A stretch of 64,000 nucleotides of DNA from Pontibacter actiniarum (GCF_003585765.1 NZ_CP021235.1:2294001-2358000); one strand, 5' to 3'. Shown: positions 7,613 through 17,700, numbered from the stretch's first letter. Made by a program: numbers and translations. The notes: generated by a model from the letters alone, not told the origin.

Positions 7613-10426
7613 TTAAAGGTTAGATGTTTCTTTTGGCATCAGGATCGCCTTGATCTTAGGCTGCTGCACCAGGTATTTTTGGACATCGCGGGATAAGTCG
7701 GCCGCCGTGATGCCGTTGAGCAGTTTTTCGTAGTCTGTGAAGTACTCCCAGCCCGCCAAGTCGTAGTAGAAGTGACGGCGAAGTTCAGCGCTCCAGAATG
7801 TGTTGCGTTTTATGTCCTTCTTGCGCTCTTCTAGCAGCTGTTTCTTAACCCGCACCAGTTCCTCTTCAAAGTAGGTGGGATCAGCCGCGGCATGAGCAAT
7901 TTCATTTTCCACCTCCCCTACCAAGAAGTCCACATTCTCCGGGGCGCAGGTAAAGGCAATGCGAATACGGTAGAGCGGCGCCGGCTTTACCGTGGAGGAG
8001 GAGGCCACCCCTACCCCATATACTCCGCCGTTTTCCTCGCGCAGGTTCACGCGCAGTTTGGCTTTAAGGACCTCCTCTAGCAGCTGTTGGCGTAGCATGT
8101 AAGGATAGTTAAACTCAAAGTTATCCCCTTGGTAGAACAGGTTTACCTGGCTTTTCTGAGCCTCTCCGGCGTGTTCGACCAGGGTGGCTTCCTCTTCTTT
8201 CACCTCAGGCCCATGGTAGACATAGTCGGTGCGCACTTCTGTGGCCGGCAGCGAGGCAAGGTACTGCTCTACATAAGGCTTCATCTGCGCGGGCGTAAAG
8301 TTTCCCAGGATGATGAAGGTAAAGCCCCTGGCCGAGCCGAAGCGCTCCTTGTACACCGACACCACGTCCTCATAGCGCAGCTGCTGCTGTACACGCTCCG
8401 GCGTAAGCGCTGCCGTCACATAGCTCTCGCCGTTGAGCATTGTAGTGAGAGCCCGGCCATAGGCATAGGATGGGCTGAGCAGGGAATTCTCGATGGACTC
8501 AATCGCCCGCTGCTTGGTGGTGACAAAGGTGGTTGAATCGGCCCGCGGGGACATCCACTTGAGGTGCAGCAACTGGAACATCGATTCGGTATCGCGGGTA
8601 TCAGCACTGGCGGCAAGCCCTTCCCTGCTTTGGGCGATCACCATGGTCGCCGAGGCCGTGTTGCCAGCCAGAAAGCGGCTCAGGCCACTACGGCTAAACT
8701 CCCCGGCCCCGCTTAGTCCGATCACAGACTTGGCAAACAGGCCCGTTACGTATTTAGAGGAGTCCAGCGCATAAATGCCGCCCTGGCGGAAGCCGGACAG
8801 GATGATGCGGTCATGGTCAAAGTCCGTTGGCTTAATGACCACGCGCGCGCCGTTTGACAACTGCCAGACAGTCGCGTCAATGGCCTCAACACGCTGCTCG
8901 GCCACCACATTGCCTGGCGTGGGGAGCACTGGCAGCAACTTATCCGGGATTTCCTCGGCGTTTTCCCAGGGCAGCACCTGTTGGGCCTTTGCCTGGGCAA
9001 TCCAGCTTTTGAGCTCCTGCTCGCTCGGTACCTGGATGCTGTCATTTTTCGGTGCTGTCAGCAAAAGGACTACGTTCCCCTCCCCCTGCAGGGAAAGGAT
9101 GTAGTTCATCACAGCCACGGAATCCAGCTTGGGCATGAATTCACGGGCCAGCTCCAGCTCCGTCTGACGGCTGACCATGGCGTGGCCCTCATAGAAGTTG
9201 GCCTTGATCTCATTCAGGTAAGTCCCGGCGTCGCTTTTTTCCTCCCCGTCAGCCGACTGGATGAGCTGCATCATGTAGTTCTTGCGCACCTTTTCGATCT
9301 CGCTTGGGGTAAACCCGTAGCGCATAATGCGCTCCTGCTCCACCACATAGCCTTTCACTCCTTCCGCTATCTGCTCCCGGTAAAGGGAGGTGCCTCCCGC
9401 CAAGGCATCCGTGCTGCCCAGCAGGTTGCTCACAGAAAGGCTGCCGCTACGGAAAGGAGTCTCCGTTTCAGAAACCCTTCTAAAGCGCTCAGAGGCCAGG
9501 CGGTCAAAGAAGACACGCATCAGGTAAGCCTGGTATGCCTCTTTGGTGGTAATGGCCGACATGCCCTCCATTTTCCGGAAGAAACTGAAGTCCAGGTTAG
9601 TAGCCTCTGCATCCGTCACAATGGCTGTTAGCGTATCCCGGTGGGCTGGCACCCCATAATACTGGCGCTCCCGCGCGTGCTTGGGATTTCGAAGCTTTTT
9701 GAAGTTTTTTCGGATGAGCTTTTCTACATTTTTGGCATCCACATCCCCCACGACCGCAACGGCCATCAGGTTCGGCCGGTACCAGTCCTGGTAAAAGGAG
9801 ACAATGCGCTCCCGCGGAAAAGTCTTCAATACCTGGGTCTTCCCGATCGGAAGGCGCTTGGCATAGCGGGAGTTATTCAATAGGATAGGCAGGTACGCCT
9901 TTCGCATGCGGTCAGACGCCCCCTGCCCTTTACGCCACTCCTCCAGTACCACCCCGCGCTCCTTCTCAATCTCCAGGCTGTCGTTGAGTACGCCGCCCGC
10001 CCAGTCAGCCATGATGGTCATGGTCTTTTCAAGCACCTGCTCATTTTCCAGGGGTACCTGCAGTTTATAGACAGTTTCGTCAAAGCTGGTGTGGGCATTC
10101 AGGTCAGAACCGAACTTCACCCCCTGTGACTCCAGGAAAGTAATCAGCTCATTCTTCTCAAAATGCGTGGTTCCGTTGAAGGCCATGTGTTCCAGGAAGT
10201 GCGCCAAGCCCTGCTGGTCCTCTTCTTCCAGGATCGAGCCGGCCTTGAGGTAAAGGCGCACAATGGCCTGCTTCTTTGGCTCTGCATGTGGGTAAATATA
10301 ATAGGTCAGCCCGTTTCGCAGCGTTCCTTTTACCAGGTTTGGATCCTGCGGCAACTCTTGCGCAGAGGCAATACAGGTCCATAGTACTGCCAGCAGTACC
10401 AATAATTTACTTCGATAAGATATCAT
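7613..10426 (-). CDS. M16 family (pitrilysin/insulinase-like) zinc peptidase, exported
   Basis: A 937-residue two-lobed peptidase. The signal peptide ends near CIASAQ (residue 23). The N-terminal lobe carries the inverted zinc motif HFLEH (His76, Glu79, His80) and the downstream acidic ligand region EKERGVVLEEW (about 155-164). The second inactive lobe covers about 520-930 (VWQLSNGARVVIKPTDFDHD). M16 enzymes degrade peptides in a closed chamber. Position between the SusD-linked lipoprotein (7 bp upstream) and the DUF5018-like lipoprotein suggests it digests peptides captured or imported by the SusCD pair; that is inference. Length is normal for the family. Confidence 0.95.
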   Translation of the reverse strand: MISYRSKLLVLLAVLWTCIASAQELPQDPNLVKGTLRNGLTYYIYPHAEPKKQAIVRLYLKAGSILEEEDQQGLAHFLEHMAFNGTTHFEKNELITFLESQGVKFGSDLNAHTSFDETVYKLQVPLENEQVLEKTMTIMADWAGGVLNDSLEIEKERGVVLEEWRKGQGASDRMRKAYLPILLNNSRYAKRLPIGKTQVLKTFPRERIVSFYQDWYRPNLMAVAVVGDVDAKNVEKLIRKNFKKLRNPKHARERQYYGVPAHRDTLTAIVTDAEATNLDFSFFRKMEGMSAITTKEAYQAYLMRVFFDRLASERFRRVSETETPFRSGSLSVSNLLGSTDALAGGTSLYREQIAEGVKGYVVEQERIMRYGFTPSEIEKVRKNYMMQLIQSADGEEKSDAGTYLNEIKANFYEGHAMVSRQTELELAREFMPKLDSVAVMNYILSLQGEGNVVLLLTAPKNDSIQVPSEQELKSWIAQAKAQQVLPWENAEEIPDKLLPVLPTPGNVVAEQRVEAIDATVWQLSNGARVVIKPTDFDHDRIILSGFRQGGIYALDSSKYVTGLFAKSVIGLSGAGEFSRSGLSRFLAGNTASATMVIAQSREGLAASADTRDTESMFQLLHLKWMSPRADSTTFVTTKQRAIESIENSLLSPSYAYGRALTTMLNGESYVTAALTPERVQQQLRYEDVVSVYKERFGSARGFTFIILGNFTPAQMKPYVEQYLASLPATEVRTDYVYHGPEVKEEEATLVEHAGEAQKSQVNLFYQGDNFEFNYPYMLRQQLLEEVLKAKLRVNLREENGGVYGVGVASSSTVKPAPLYRIRIAFTCAPENVDFLVGEVENEIAHAAADPTYFEEELVRVKKQLLEERKKDIKRNTFWSAELRRHFYYDLAGWEYFTDYEKLLNGITAADLSRDVQKYLVQQPKIKAILMPKETSNL

Positions 10427-10433
10427 AGGTGTG

Positions 10434-10898
10434 TTATTTCTTCTTGATCAGCACGAGCTGCTGTTGGATATGGTCCGGTCCCGGTAACCCGAGCGTATAG
10501 TCTTTGGAGTTCGATTCAATTTTGATAGAAAGGCTGTTGTCCTGCGCAGGGTCCAGGTCATGTTCGAGCCAGGCGATCTTAACCGGCACCTGAAACACCC
10601 CTGGTATGAAAACCACCGTGTTACTATTGTGGAGCACCCTATAGTCGCGCCCCTCCTCCAGGCCACTACCCGGAGTCACCGAATACGTCACCTGAATAGG
10701 GTCAAACTGGCGTTCGGCGCTCAGGTAAATGTGGTAGGCCACCGTGTCCCGGCGGTTATAGCGCACCTCCACCGTATCCTGGTTATCCACATGAATATGG
10801 AAGAAGGGGTGATCAAACGGCTCCACCTCTTCTTTGTTACAGGCAGCCATCACCAACGGCACAAACGCTACCAATACGATCTTCAGCAGTTTTTTCAT
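10434..10898 (-). CDS. Small SusD-linked lipoprotein, Calx-beta/DUF4843-like
   Basis: A 154-residue lipoprotein with lipobox VMAAC (Cys19). The body is all-beta in character: alternating hydrophobic strands, a DTVAYHIYLSAERQFDPIQV stretch and an EEGRDYRVLHNSNTVVFIPG turn. These resemble Calx-beta or DUF4843 modules commonly encoded just after susD. It starts 3 bp after the SusD stop and ends 7 bp before the M16 gene, so it is tightly co-transcribed. A surface accessory subunit of the SusCD complex is likely. The exact family is uncertain. Confidence 0.7.
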   Translation of the reverse strand: MKKLLKIVLVAFVPLVMAACNKEEVEPFDHPFFHIHVDNQDTVEVRYNRRDTVAYHIYLSAERQFDPIQVTYSVTPGSGLEEGRDYRVLHNSNTVVFIPGVFQVPVKIAWLEHDLDPAQDNSLSIKIESNSKDYTLGLPGPDHIQQQLVLIKKK

Positions 10899-10901
10899 CG
10901 T

Positions 10902-12335
10902 TTAATTAATTACAGGGTTAGGTTGCATGGCTTTGTTTGCATCCAATTCCAGCGAGGGGATCGGCAGGATAAACCGGACATTCGGGTATTCCAGGAAGCA
11001 GACAGCGGCGGCACAGCCTTCTCCCCGCACCAGGTCTTCTTTCCGTCTGGTCACATCAAACAGCCTGTGTCCCTCAAAGGCCAGCTCCTTGCGGCGCTCC
11101 ACGTTGATGGCCTGATAGAGTTGCTCCCCGGTCAGCTCCTCCTCCACCGGCGCAGCCGAAGGCATGGCGCGTTCCCGGATACGCTTTAGGTCCGCGGCAG
11201 CCAAGGCCTGCTGCCCCAGATGCCAGGCTGCCTCTGCCCTGTTTAAGATTACTTCCGAGAGGCGCACCACTTTGGGGTCAATCGGCCACTGGTCATCCTG
11301 CAGGTCTTCGGCCTTCCCGTATTTCAGGGAATAATGCTTCCCGCCACTTTCGCCAAACACGGTACCGCGCACATCTGCCGGATCATACAGGCCCCACAGC
11401 TGCTCGGAGGCATACGCGCGAAAGGAAGGGGTAGAATAGACGGCCGCCACGGTGCTGGCACTGTAGTCGCGGTTATAAAGCTGCCAGATTACCTCGGCGC
11501 CCGGCTGCTGCTCCAGGTACATGGCTTTGTAATTGGCACTGTCGGTAAGCATATAAACAGGAGCCTCAATTACTTTATCTGCATAGGCCTTGGCCTTCTC
11601 CCAGTCTTCCATGTACAAATACACCCGCGAGAGCAAAGCCCAGGCACTGTAGTGCGAAGCCTCAAACGGACTTAATACCGGCCCATTCTGCAGAACCGAT
11701 GCCCCTTCCTCCAGGTCTTTGATAATCTGGGCATAGGTATCTTTCATCGTGGCACGCCTCACCTGATCGTCCGGCCCCGGGGTCTTCAGCAGGATAGGAG
11801 CCCCCCAGTGCTGGGCATCTGCCGTAAAGGTGTAATGCTGCGCGTATGCCCGGCTAAGGTCATAGTGACACAGGGCCCGCATGATCAGGGCCTGGCCCCT
11901 TATGGCCTCCAGCTCCTGTACAAAGGTCGGCTCCAGCTCTTTGAGCCGGGGGATAGCGTTGATCAGGTTGTTCACATTATCCAGGGCCTCAAAGATGTTG
12001 AGCCAGATGTGCCCCACAGCCAGCTCATCATCGTCAGGGTTGCTCTGGAAGTTATGCTCGTTAAAAAGGACCAACTGCGCATCCGAGCTGTTGCCCGTCA
12101 TCTTCAGGCGTACATCATCGCTGGCTATGTCGGGGTACATCAAAAACTCCCGGCTATAATAATAAGACATCCGGTTATAAGCCCCAGCCAGCGCGGCCCG
12201 AGCTCCATCCATGTCTTGCAGCAGGACCTCCTTGCTGACCCGCCCGATAGGCTCTTTCTCAAGAAAATCTTTGGTGCACCCGGCACTCAGCAGCAGCATT
12301 AGCCCTGCACACAGGCTTCTGTATCGTTTCTTCAT
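10902..12335 (-). CDS. SusD/RagB-family nutrient-binding outer-membrane lipoprotein
   Basis: Surface lipoprotein that caps the SusC channel and binds substrate. Lipobox SAGC (Cys20 from the chosen start), then the SusD N-terminal signature TKDFLEKEPIGRVSKEVL and TPR-like helices (ALDNVNNLINAIPRLKE, EAIRGQALIMRALCHYDLSR). The C-terminal region has the typical LNRAEAAWHLGQ and RRKELAFEGHRLFDVTRR. About 477 residues, normal for the family. I chose ATG 12333-12335, which removes overlap with the SusC stop at 12343; an in-frame ATG at 12353 would overlap by 11 bp. Substrate specificity cannot be read from sequence. Confidence 0.93.
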   Translation of the reverse strand: MKKRYRSLCAGLMLLLSAGCTKDFLEKEPIGRVSKEVLLQDMDGARAALAGAYNRMSYYYSREFLMYPDIASDDVRLKMTGNSSDAQLVLFNEHNFQSNPDDDELAVGHIWLNIFEALDNVNNLINAIPRLKELEPTFVQELEAIRGQALIMRALCHYDLSRAYAQHYTFTADAQHWGAPILLKTPGPDDQVRRATMKDTYAQIIKDLEEGASVLQNGPVLSPFEASHYSAWALLSRVYLYMEDWEKAKAYADKVIEAPVYMLTDSANYKAMYLEQQPGAEVIWQLYNRDYSASTVAAVYSTPSFRAYASEQLWGLYDPADVRGTVFGESGGKHYSLKYGKAEDLQDDQWPIDPKVVRLSEVILNRAEAAWHLGQQALAAADLKRIRERAMPSAAPVEEELTGEQLYQAINVERRKELAFEGHRLFDVTRRKEDLVRGEGCAAAVCFLEYPNVRFILPIPSLELDANKAMQPNPVIN

Positions 12336-12342
12336 ACTTTGA

Positions 12343-15300
12343 CTATATTCCAAGGTTAAGCCCTGCTGATATCACCTGCTCCACAGGATAGGGCGAGAAG
12401 GAGTTTTTATAGGTGTTCCGGTCTTCTCTATTCCTGTAAGGAGTCCAGAAGCCCACATTGTCCAGCTGCACATAGGCATTGGCGTGCTGCAGGAAGAACC
12501 TGCTGACCAGCTCTGCCGGCAGGCTATAGCCCAGGCTGATGTTCTGCAGGCGAAGGTTCGTCTTCTTATGGATAAAACGGGTGGAGTTGCGCATGGAAGA
12601 CTGGCTCACGCCCCAGATCAGCTTAGGGGTAGTAGCCATATCCCCCGGGCGCTGCCAGCGGTCGAGCTGGTTTTTAGACTGGTTGTCCTCCATATAGTAT
12701 ACCCCGTCAGACTCCGCATTGCGCCGCAGGCTGCTGAAGGCATAGCCGCCCACCGTGTAGTTGAGCAGCACGTTCAGCGAGAAGTTCTTGTAGCTGACCC
12801 TGTTGGTGATCCCGCCAAAGAAATCAGGGTTTGTCGAACCGACAGGCACCCGGTTGTTGACATCGTACACCCGGGTCAGGTTGCCGGCCGCATCATACCA
12901 AAGCGGGGCCCCGTCCCGGGGGTCCACCCCGGCCCAGCGCACCAGGTAAAGCGTGCTGGCGTCTTCACCCACTTGGCGTATGCTCGTGCCAAAGGACTTA
13001 TCGTTGCCGTTGTAAAGCTCCAGGATCTTGTTGCGGTTATGCGCCAGGTTCACATCTGTCGTCCACTGCAGGTCTCTGTAGTTGATGTTTACTGTGGAAA
13101 GGGTAAACTCCACGCCCGCGTTTTGCACCTTCCCTACGTTGCGGTAGATCCGGGTCTGGCCGGTGGCCCTCGTCACATCCACCTTGTCAATCAGATTGTC
13201 GGTGATATTGCTGTAAAACTCACCTTCCAAATACACCCTGTCCCAAAAGCCGATGCGGAGCCCCGTGTTGAACATATAGGTCGTCTCCCAACTGAAGTCC
13301 GGGTTTTCCCCGGTGGAGATCACCGCGCCGGGGCTGTTGTTGTAGGCGTAGTCGGCCCCGAAGCTATAGAGCCCTTTGGCCGCATAATTGCCGATGCGCG
13401 AGTTTCCGTTTGTTCCGTAACTGGCTTTTAGCTTGAGGAAGTTCACTGTCTTGCTTTTCCAGAAGGCCTCATTGTGGATGTTCCACGAAGCCCCTGCCGA
13501 GGCGAAGTTCGCCCACCTTACATCATCGCCGAAGCGTGAATTGCCATCCCGCCGGAAGTTCAACGTCACGTAGTAGCGGCGGTCCCAGTTATAACTCAGG
13601 TTGGAGAACACTGAGAAGGCACTCTCCTCCTCGGCGCTGCTGTTGGCCCGCTGCGTCTCATAGGGCGTGTAGGTGATTTCCTTGATGTGGTCGTTGGCAA
13701 AGTTGTAGCCCGAGCCGGACAGGGAGGTTCGCCTGCCATCTGAGGCTTCCGTGCCCAGGAGTGCATCCACCTGGTGCTTGCCGATGGCTTTGCTGTAGTT
13801 GAGCCGGTTTATGCTGATCCACTTCAAGAAGTTCGTCTGCGCCCTGTCGGCATACCCCATCGGGTTGCCCTCTAAATCCCTGCCCGACCAGTTCTTGCGG
13901 GAGGCATACTGGTCTTCGCGGATGTTGTAAAAATCAATCCCGTTACGGGAAGTAAAATCCAGTCCGTCCAAAATGACCAGCACCGCGCCCACGTTCCCGT
14001 TCACGGCAAAGGTGTTCTGGCTGTGATCGTTCTGGGCCGCCTCGGCCAGCTTGTTGAACAGCTTGCTGCCTGTCACCCCATCGTACAGGGCGAAGTCACC
14101 GCTTGGCTGGTAAGGATTGATGTTGGGCCGCGTCGTATAATAGTAGTCGCCCGGCGTGAACAGCTTGTTCTTATTATAGGAGCCGCCCATGCGGAAGTTC
14201 AGGTTGAGCCGCTTACCGATACGCTGGTCCAGGTTGATGCGGGTAGACAGGCGTTGCGTGCTGTTGGCCAGCATGGTTTTGTCTTCCTTGTAATAGCCTG
14301 CCGAAATGAAGTATTTTGTTCGCTCATTTCCCCCGGTCAGCGAAAGGTTGTAATCCGACGTCTGACCGGTGCGGAAGAAAGCATCATACCAGTCCGTGTT
14401 GACTGTATCCGCCTCTCCGCCATACGGATAGGCAGCCGGATCCAGGCCACTGTTGGCGTAGGCCTCGCGCGCCAGTTCCCGGAACTCATCCCCGGAGAGC
14501 ACTTGAAACTTAGTATCGCTGATGCTGTTGATGCCCCTGCGGACACGCACATTCAGGCGGTCCTCTCCGCTCTTGCCCCGCTTGGTCGTAATCAGGACCA
14601 CCCCGTTGGCACCGTTGGCCCCGTATATGGAGGTGGCCGAGGCATCTTTTAGTACGGTAATCGACTCAATGTCACTGGGATTCAGGTAAGATAGGGGGCT
14701 CACGCTGGCGCTAACGCCTGGAATAAGGTTTGTGCTCCCCCCGGTGTACACCGGCACCCCGTCCACGATCCATAGCGGCTCGTTGGAGGCGCTAAAGGAG
14801 GCTGCTCCCCGGATCCGGGTCTGGTAGCGGGGGCGGGCACTGCTGGCATCATCGCTCTGCACCTCAAAGCGCAGGCCCGGCACCACCCCCTCCAGCAGTT
14901 GGTCCACCCGGTCTGCCGGCCGGTGCTTGAGCTTCTCAGCCGTCACAAACTCCACGCTGCCCACCAGGTCTTCTTTTTTTTGCTCCGTACCGTACCCGGT
15001 AACAACAACCGACTGCAGCTGAACTAAATCATCCCGGAGCATGACATTGACAACCTTGCGTGCCTTTACAGGTACCTGCTGCGGCAGCTTACCCATGTAA
15101 GAAAAGACCAGCACCGCGTCCTCTGAGGAGACAGGAAGGTTATACCGGCCGTTCTGGTCCGTCACCGTTCCTTTGCTGGTCCCTTTCAGGACCACAGTTG
15201 CCCCAATCAGCGGCTCGCTGTCCTTCTCGGAGAGCACCTGACCGCTGACCGTTCTCACCTCTTGGGCAACTGCTGCTGGCTTGGTAAGAATGATCCGGCT

Positions 15301-15585
15301 TCCCTTCAGCTGGTAAGAGATATTGAGAGAGCCAAAGAGCTCATCCAGGATCAGTGCCAGCGGCTGCCCCTGGTACTGCGTAGACACTTGTGTGTCCAGC
15401 GGCAAAAGGCTCGGGCTGTAGGCAAAATCATACCCGTAGTTCTCTTCCAGCGCATCCAGCAACTCCTCCAGGCTTACCTTTCCCATGTCTAGGTAAACGG
15501 GCTGACTCAATGGATGCTGCCCCTGCACAGTGGTCACACGCAGGCAACAGCCAAGCGCTAATAATAAGAGTAGACGTTTCTTCAT
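12343..15585 (-). CDS. SusC/RagA-family TonB-linked outer-membrane transporter with STN domain
   Basis: A 1080-residue TonB-dependent transporter. Signal peptide about 1-22. A secretin/TonB N-terminal (STN) domain spans about 28-100, then a carboxypeptidase-like domain about 112-185 (GQVLSEKDSEPLIGATVVLK), TonB-box-like VVVTGYGT (193-200), plug (GVPVYTGGSTNLIPG, IYGANGANGVVLITTKRGKSG) and a C-terminal barrel. The STN domain is the feature that contacts a FecR-type anti-sigma factor, and a FecR gene lies immediately upstream with a 4-bp ATGA overlap. It is therefore probably both transporter and signal transducer for the operon's own ECF sigma factor. That loop is known for Fec/Hxu systems and inferred here. 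Confidence 0.95.
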   Translation of the reverse strand: MKKRLLLLLALGCCLRVTTVQGQHPLSQPVYLDMGKVSLEELLDALEENYGYDFAYSPSLLPLDTQVSTQYQGQPLALILDELFGSLNISYQLKGSRIILTKPAAVAQEVRTVSGQVLSEKDSEPLIGATVVLKGTSKGTVTDQNGRYNLPVSSEDAVLVFSYMGKLPQQVPVKARKVVNVMLRDDLVQLQSVVVTGYGTEQKKEDLVGSVEFVTAEKLKHRPADRVDQLLEGVVPGLRFEVQSDDASSARPRYQTRIRGAASFSASNEPLWIVDGVPVYTGGSTNLIPGVSASVSPLSYLNPSDIESITVLKDASATSIYGANGANGVVLITTKRGKSGEDRLNVRVRRGINSISDTKFQVLSGDEFRELAREAYANSGLDPAAYPYGGEADTVNTDWYDAFFRTGQTSDYNLSLTGGNERTKYFISAGYYKEDKTMLANSTQRLSTRINLDQRIGKRLNLNFRMGGSYNKNKLFTPGDYYYTTRPNINPYQPSGDFALYDGVTGSKLFNKLAEAAQNDHSQNTFAVNGNVGAVLVILDGLDFTSRNGIDFYNIREDQYASRKNWSGRDLEGNPMGYADRAQTNFLKWISINRLNYSKAIGKHQVDALLGTEASDGRRTSLSGSGYNFANDHIKEITYTPYETQRANSSAEEESAFSVFSNLSYNWDRRYYVTLNFRRDGNSRFGDDVRWANFASAGASWNIHNEAFWKSKTVNFLKLKASYGTNGNSRIGNYAAKGLYSFGADYAYNNSPGAVISTGENPDFSWETTYMFNTGLRIGFWDRVYLEGEFYSNITDNLIDKVDVTRATGQTRIYRNVGKVQNAGVEFTLSTVNINYRDLQWTTDVNLAHNRNKILELYNGNDKSFGTSIRQVGEDASTLYLVRWAGVDPRDGAPLWYDAAGNLTRVYDVNNRVPVGSTNPDFFGGITNRVSYKNFSLNVLLNYTVGGYAFSSLRRNAESDGVYYMEDNQSKNQLDRWQRPGDMATTPKLIWGVSQSSMRNSTRFIHKKTNLRLQNISLGYSLPAELVSRFFLQHANAYVQLDNVGFWTPYRNREDRNTYKNSFSPYPVEQVISAGLNLGI

Positions 15586-16607
15586 ATATCGTTAGTACAA
15601 CCGTTTCCACTAAGTAGGTAAGTCTCCCCCTGTTGCTTCCATTCCATGCGCATTGACAGGGCAATCACATCCAGTACATCGCTTGGTTTTTCCTGGTAGA
15701 AAGAAGCTGTCAGCAGGCATTTACCGGCGGCGGGGTTCTCTAGCACGAATTGCTTTCCGTAATAGCGTTCCATCACATCCAGCACCTGCTCAAGGGTAGC
15801 CTGCTGGAATACCAGGCGGCCGCTCCAGATGAGCTGTTCAATTGGAATAGCGGGGTTGAACACCGTTCCTCCCGCCGTTCCCTGGGAGGTAAGGCTCTGT
15901 CCTGCCTTCACCACCCTAGGCGCCCCTATGGGCTTTCCCTCCGGGGACAGCGGCTGATACTGCACCACCCCCGTCACCACAGCCAAACGTTCCCGCGCCT
16001 GCGAGGGGTAAGCCTGCAGGTCAAAGCTTGTCCCTACTACCTGTGTGATCGCCGCCTTGCTTTTAATCCTGAAGGGGAGCTGCTTATCTGGCCTTACCTC
16101 AAAAAAGCCTTGTCCCTCCAAGGTCAGGTTGCGGTGTTCCTCACCGAAGCCCTCCTCATAGGTCAGCACGCTATGCTCATTGAGCAATACCTGCGAACTA
16201 TCGGGCAGCCACACCATTTTCTGCCCCGCAGCTACCTGCAGCCTGTGCACCTTCGGGCTCATCATCCACCAGGCAAGCAACAGCAACACTGATGCCGCTG
16301 CGGCCGCGACGGCATGTATACGCCATGTTATGCGATGGCTCGTTTCCGCTGCAGCCTCCTGCCCGCTCTCCTCTGTTAAGCGGGGAAGAAGCTCCTGCCA
16401 GGAACGGTTTACATCCAGCTGCTGTGCCCAATCCGGTGGATGGGGTACCAAGGCTCGTTGATAAGCACGGAACAGCCGTTCGTTTTCGGGCGAGGCCTGC
16501 CTCCAGGCCAGCAGCGCCTGCGTTGTTTCGGCATCCGCCTCCCCGGAAAACCAAGCTTCCAGGTATTCGGGCCATTTCACTTCAGGTATGTTATCTTGTG
16601 AGTCCAA
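15582..16607 (-). CDS. FecR-family anti-sigma factor
   Basis: A 341-residue inner-membrane regulator. A cytoplasmic N-terminal segment of about 95 residues precedes a single membrane span (about 103-118, AAAAASVLLLLAWWMM). The periplasmic FecR domain contains VAAGQKMVWLPDSSQVLLNE and GVVQYQPLSPEGKPIG. A DUF4974-like C-terminal domain (LEQVLDVMERYYGKQFVL) would meet the STN domain of the partner SusC. Its stop overlaps the SusC start by 4 bp. The ECF sigma gene lies 191 bp upstream. Expected role: hold or activate that sigma factor in response to substrate passing through SusC. Confidence 0.93.
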   Translation of the reverse strand: MDSQDNIPEVKWPEYLEAWFSGEADAETTQALLAWRQASPENERLFRAYQRALVPHPPDWAQQLDVNRSWQELLPRLTEESGQEAAAETSHRITWRIHAVAAAAASVLLLLAWWMMSPKVHRLQVAAGQKMVWLPDSSQVLLNEHSVLTYEEGFGEEHRNLTLEGQGFFEVRPDKQLPFRIKSKAAITQVVGTSFDLQAYPSQARERLAVVTGVVQYQPLSPEGKPIGAPRVVKAGQSLTSQGTAGGTVFNPAIPIEQLIWSGRLVFQQATLEQVLDVMERYYGKQFVLENPAAGKCLLTASFYQEKPSDVLDVIALSMRMEWKQQGETYLLSGNGCTNDI

Positions 16608-16798
16608 TGTTTAAGTCTTTCAGGGAAAAGACGAGCGGCTACGCCAAGGGGAGTAAAATGTTATAAAAAAATCAGAAAATATTTGAGAGGAGTTCATATT
16701 CCTATGACAAAGTGTTCAACCGGACATGGCGAACTCCCACAAGTTCAGAGATCATGCGGGAGAAGAAAGAGAATGGCTGAGAGGGCAAAGCAGCTACA

Positions 16799-17374
16799 TT
16801 ATTTTAGCAACCATACCAGCAGGAGCAGCTTATCCATAAGCGGCAGGAGCTCCTCACGGATTTTGCGGAGCGCAATGACGCGCTGCTTCTTCACCGTTAG
16901 GGGGGAAATATCTAAATAGGTGGCAATGTCCTCTTTGCTCAAGCCCTCCAGATAGCTCATCTCAAAGATCTGGCGGCACTTGGTGGGCAGCTTGGCAGCG
17001 GCCCTTTTCACCAAGGGGGTCAGCTGCTCTGACAAGGGCAGCTCACCTCTCTCCGACTCAACATCGGAAAACGTTTGGTCGTGCAGTTCTCGCCTATACC
17101 TTCGGATATAGTCAAGGGCTGTGTTGCGAACGGTTTGACACAGGTAAGCGGATGGGGTGGTGACGTGTTGTAGGGAGTGCCGGTTTTCCCAGATCTTACA
17201 AAAGGCCTCCTGCACCAGCTGCCCTGCCAGGTCCTTGTCTCCGGTGATGCCTTCGCAGAAAATCACCATTTTAACAAAGTGCTCCTTGTAAAAACTTTCA
17301 AACGCTTTCAGATCCTCCCACGGCAAAACTTTCAGCTGCCTTATCACCCCATCGCCAGGCGTAGCGGTACTCAT
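16799..17374 (-). CDS. ECF-type RNA polymerase sigma factor
   Basis: A 191-residue sigma-70-family protein with region 2 (about 25-95: FESFYKEHFVKMVIFCEGIT, QLVQEAFCKIWENRHSL, CQTVRNTALDYIRRYRRE) and region 4 (about 125-180: LPTKCRQIFEMSYLEGLSKE, SPLTVKKQRVIALRKI). No region 3, as expected for ECF factors of the Bacteroidota FecI-like type. It heads the minus-strand operon with the FecR-like anti-sigma downstream and presumably transcribes the susCD-M16-PhoD genes. The short hydrophobic C-terminal tail (LLLLVWLLK) is common in this group. Confidence 0.93.
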   Translation of the reverse strand: MSTATPGDGVIRQLKVLPWEDLKAFESFYKEHFVKMVIFCEGITGDKDLAGQLVQEAFCKIWENRHSLQHVTTPSAYLCQTVRNTALDYIRRYRRELHDQTFSDVESERGELPLSEQLTPLVKRAAAKLPTKCRQIFEMSYLEGLSKEDIATYLDISPLTVKKQRVIALRKIREELLPLMDKLLLLVWLLK

Positions 17375-17700
17375 AGGTATTTGTCTCTTAAAGTGAGGTT
17401 TGAAAAATCATAATACAGGAAAACCACCTCAATTGCAAAGTTTTGCGCTGTTATGGCACATCAAAGTGTGCATACCGTTGGGCAGGTCACTATTCCCCTA
17501 TCAGAATAATCAAATTATTTAACTGCGAACGAGGTGTCAAAAGAGGAAACAGGTACCTCGTTGATATAAGTGGAGGCCCTGCAACAAATAGCACCGAATA
17601 ACCTGTACGGTTCTTCCGCCCTTCACCACTACTGGCTAAGCAGGTTGCTGCACCTGCTTTTAGCAGATTACACTTTCTTCCAAAACATAAAGTGGAAGAA

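Noticed and set aside
12484..13431. 315-codon open frame on the plus strand, antisense to the SusC gene
   Set aside because: It mirrors the well-supported transporter frame, has His/Arg/Val-rich composition typical of antisense shadows in GC-rich genes and matches no family.
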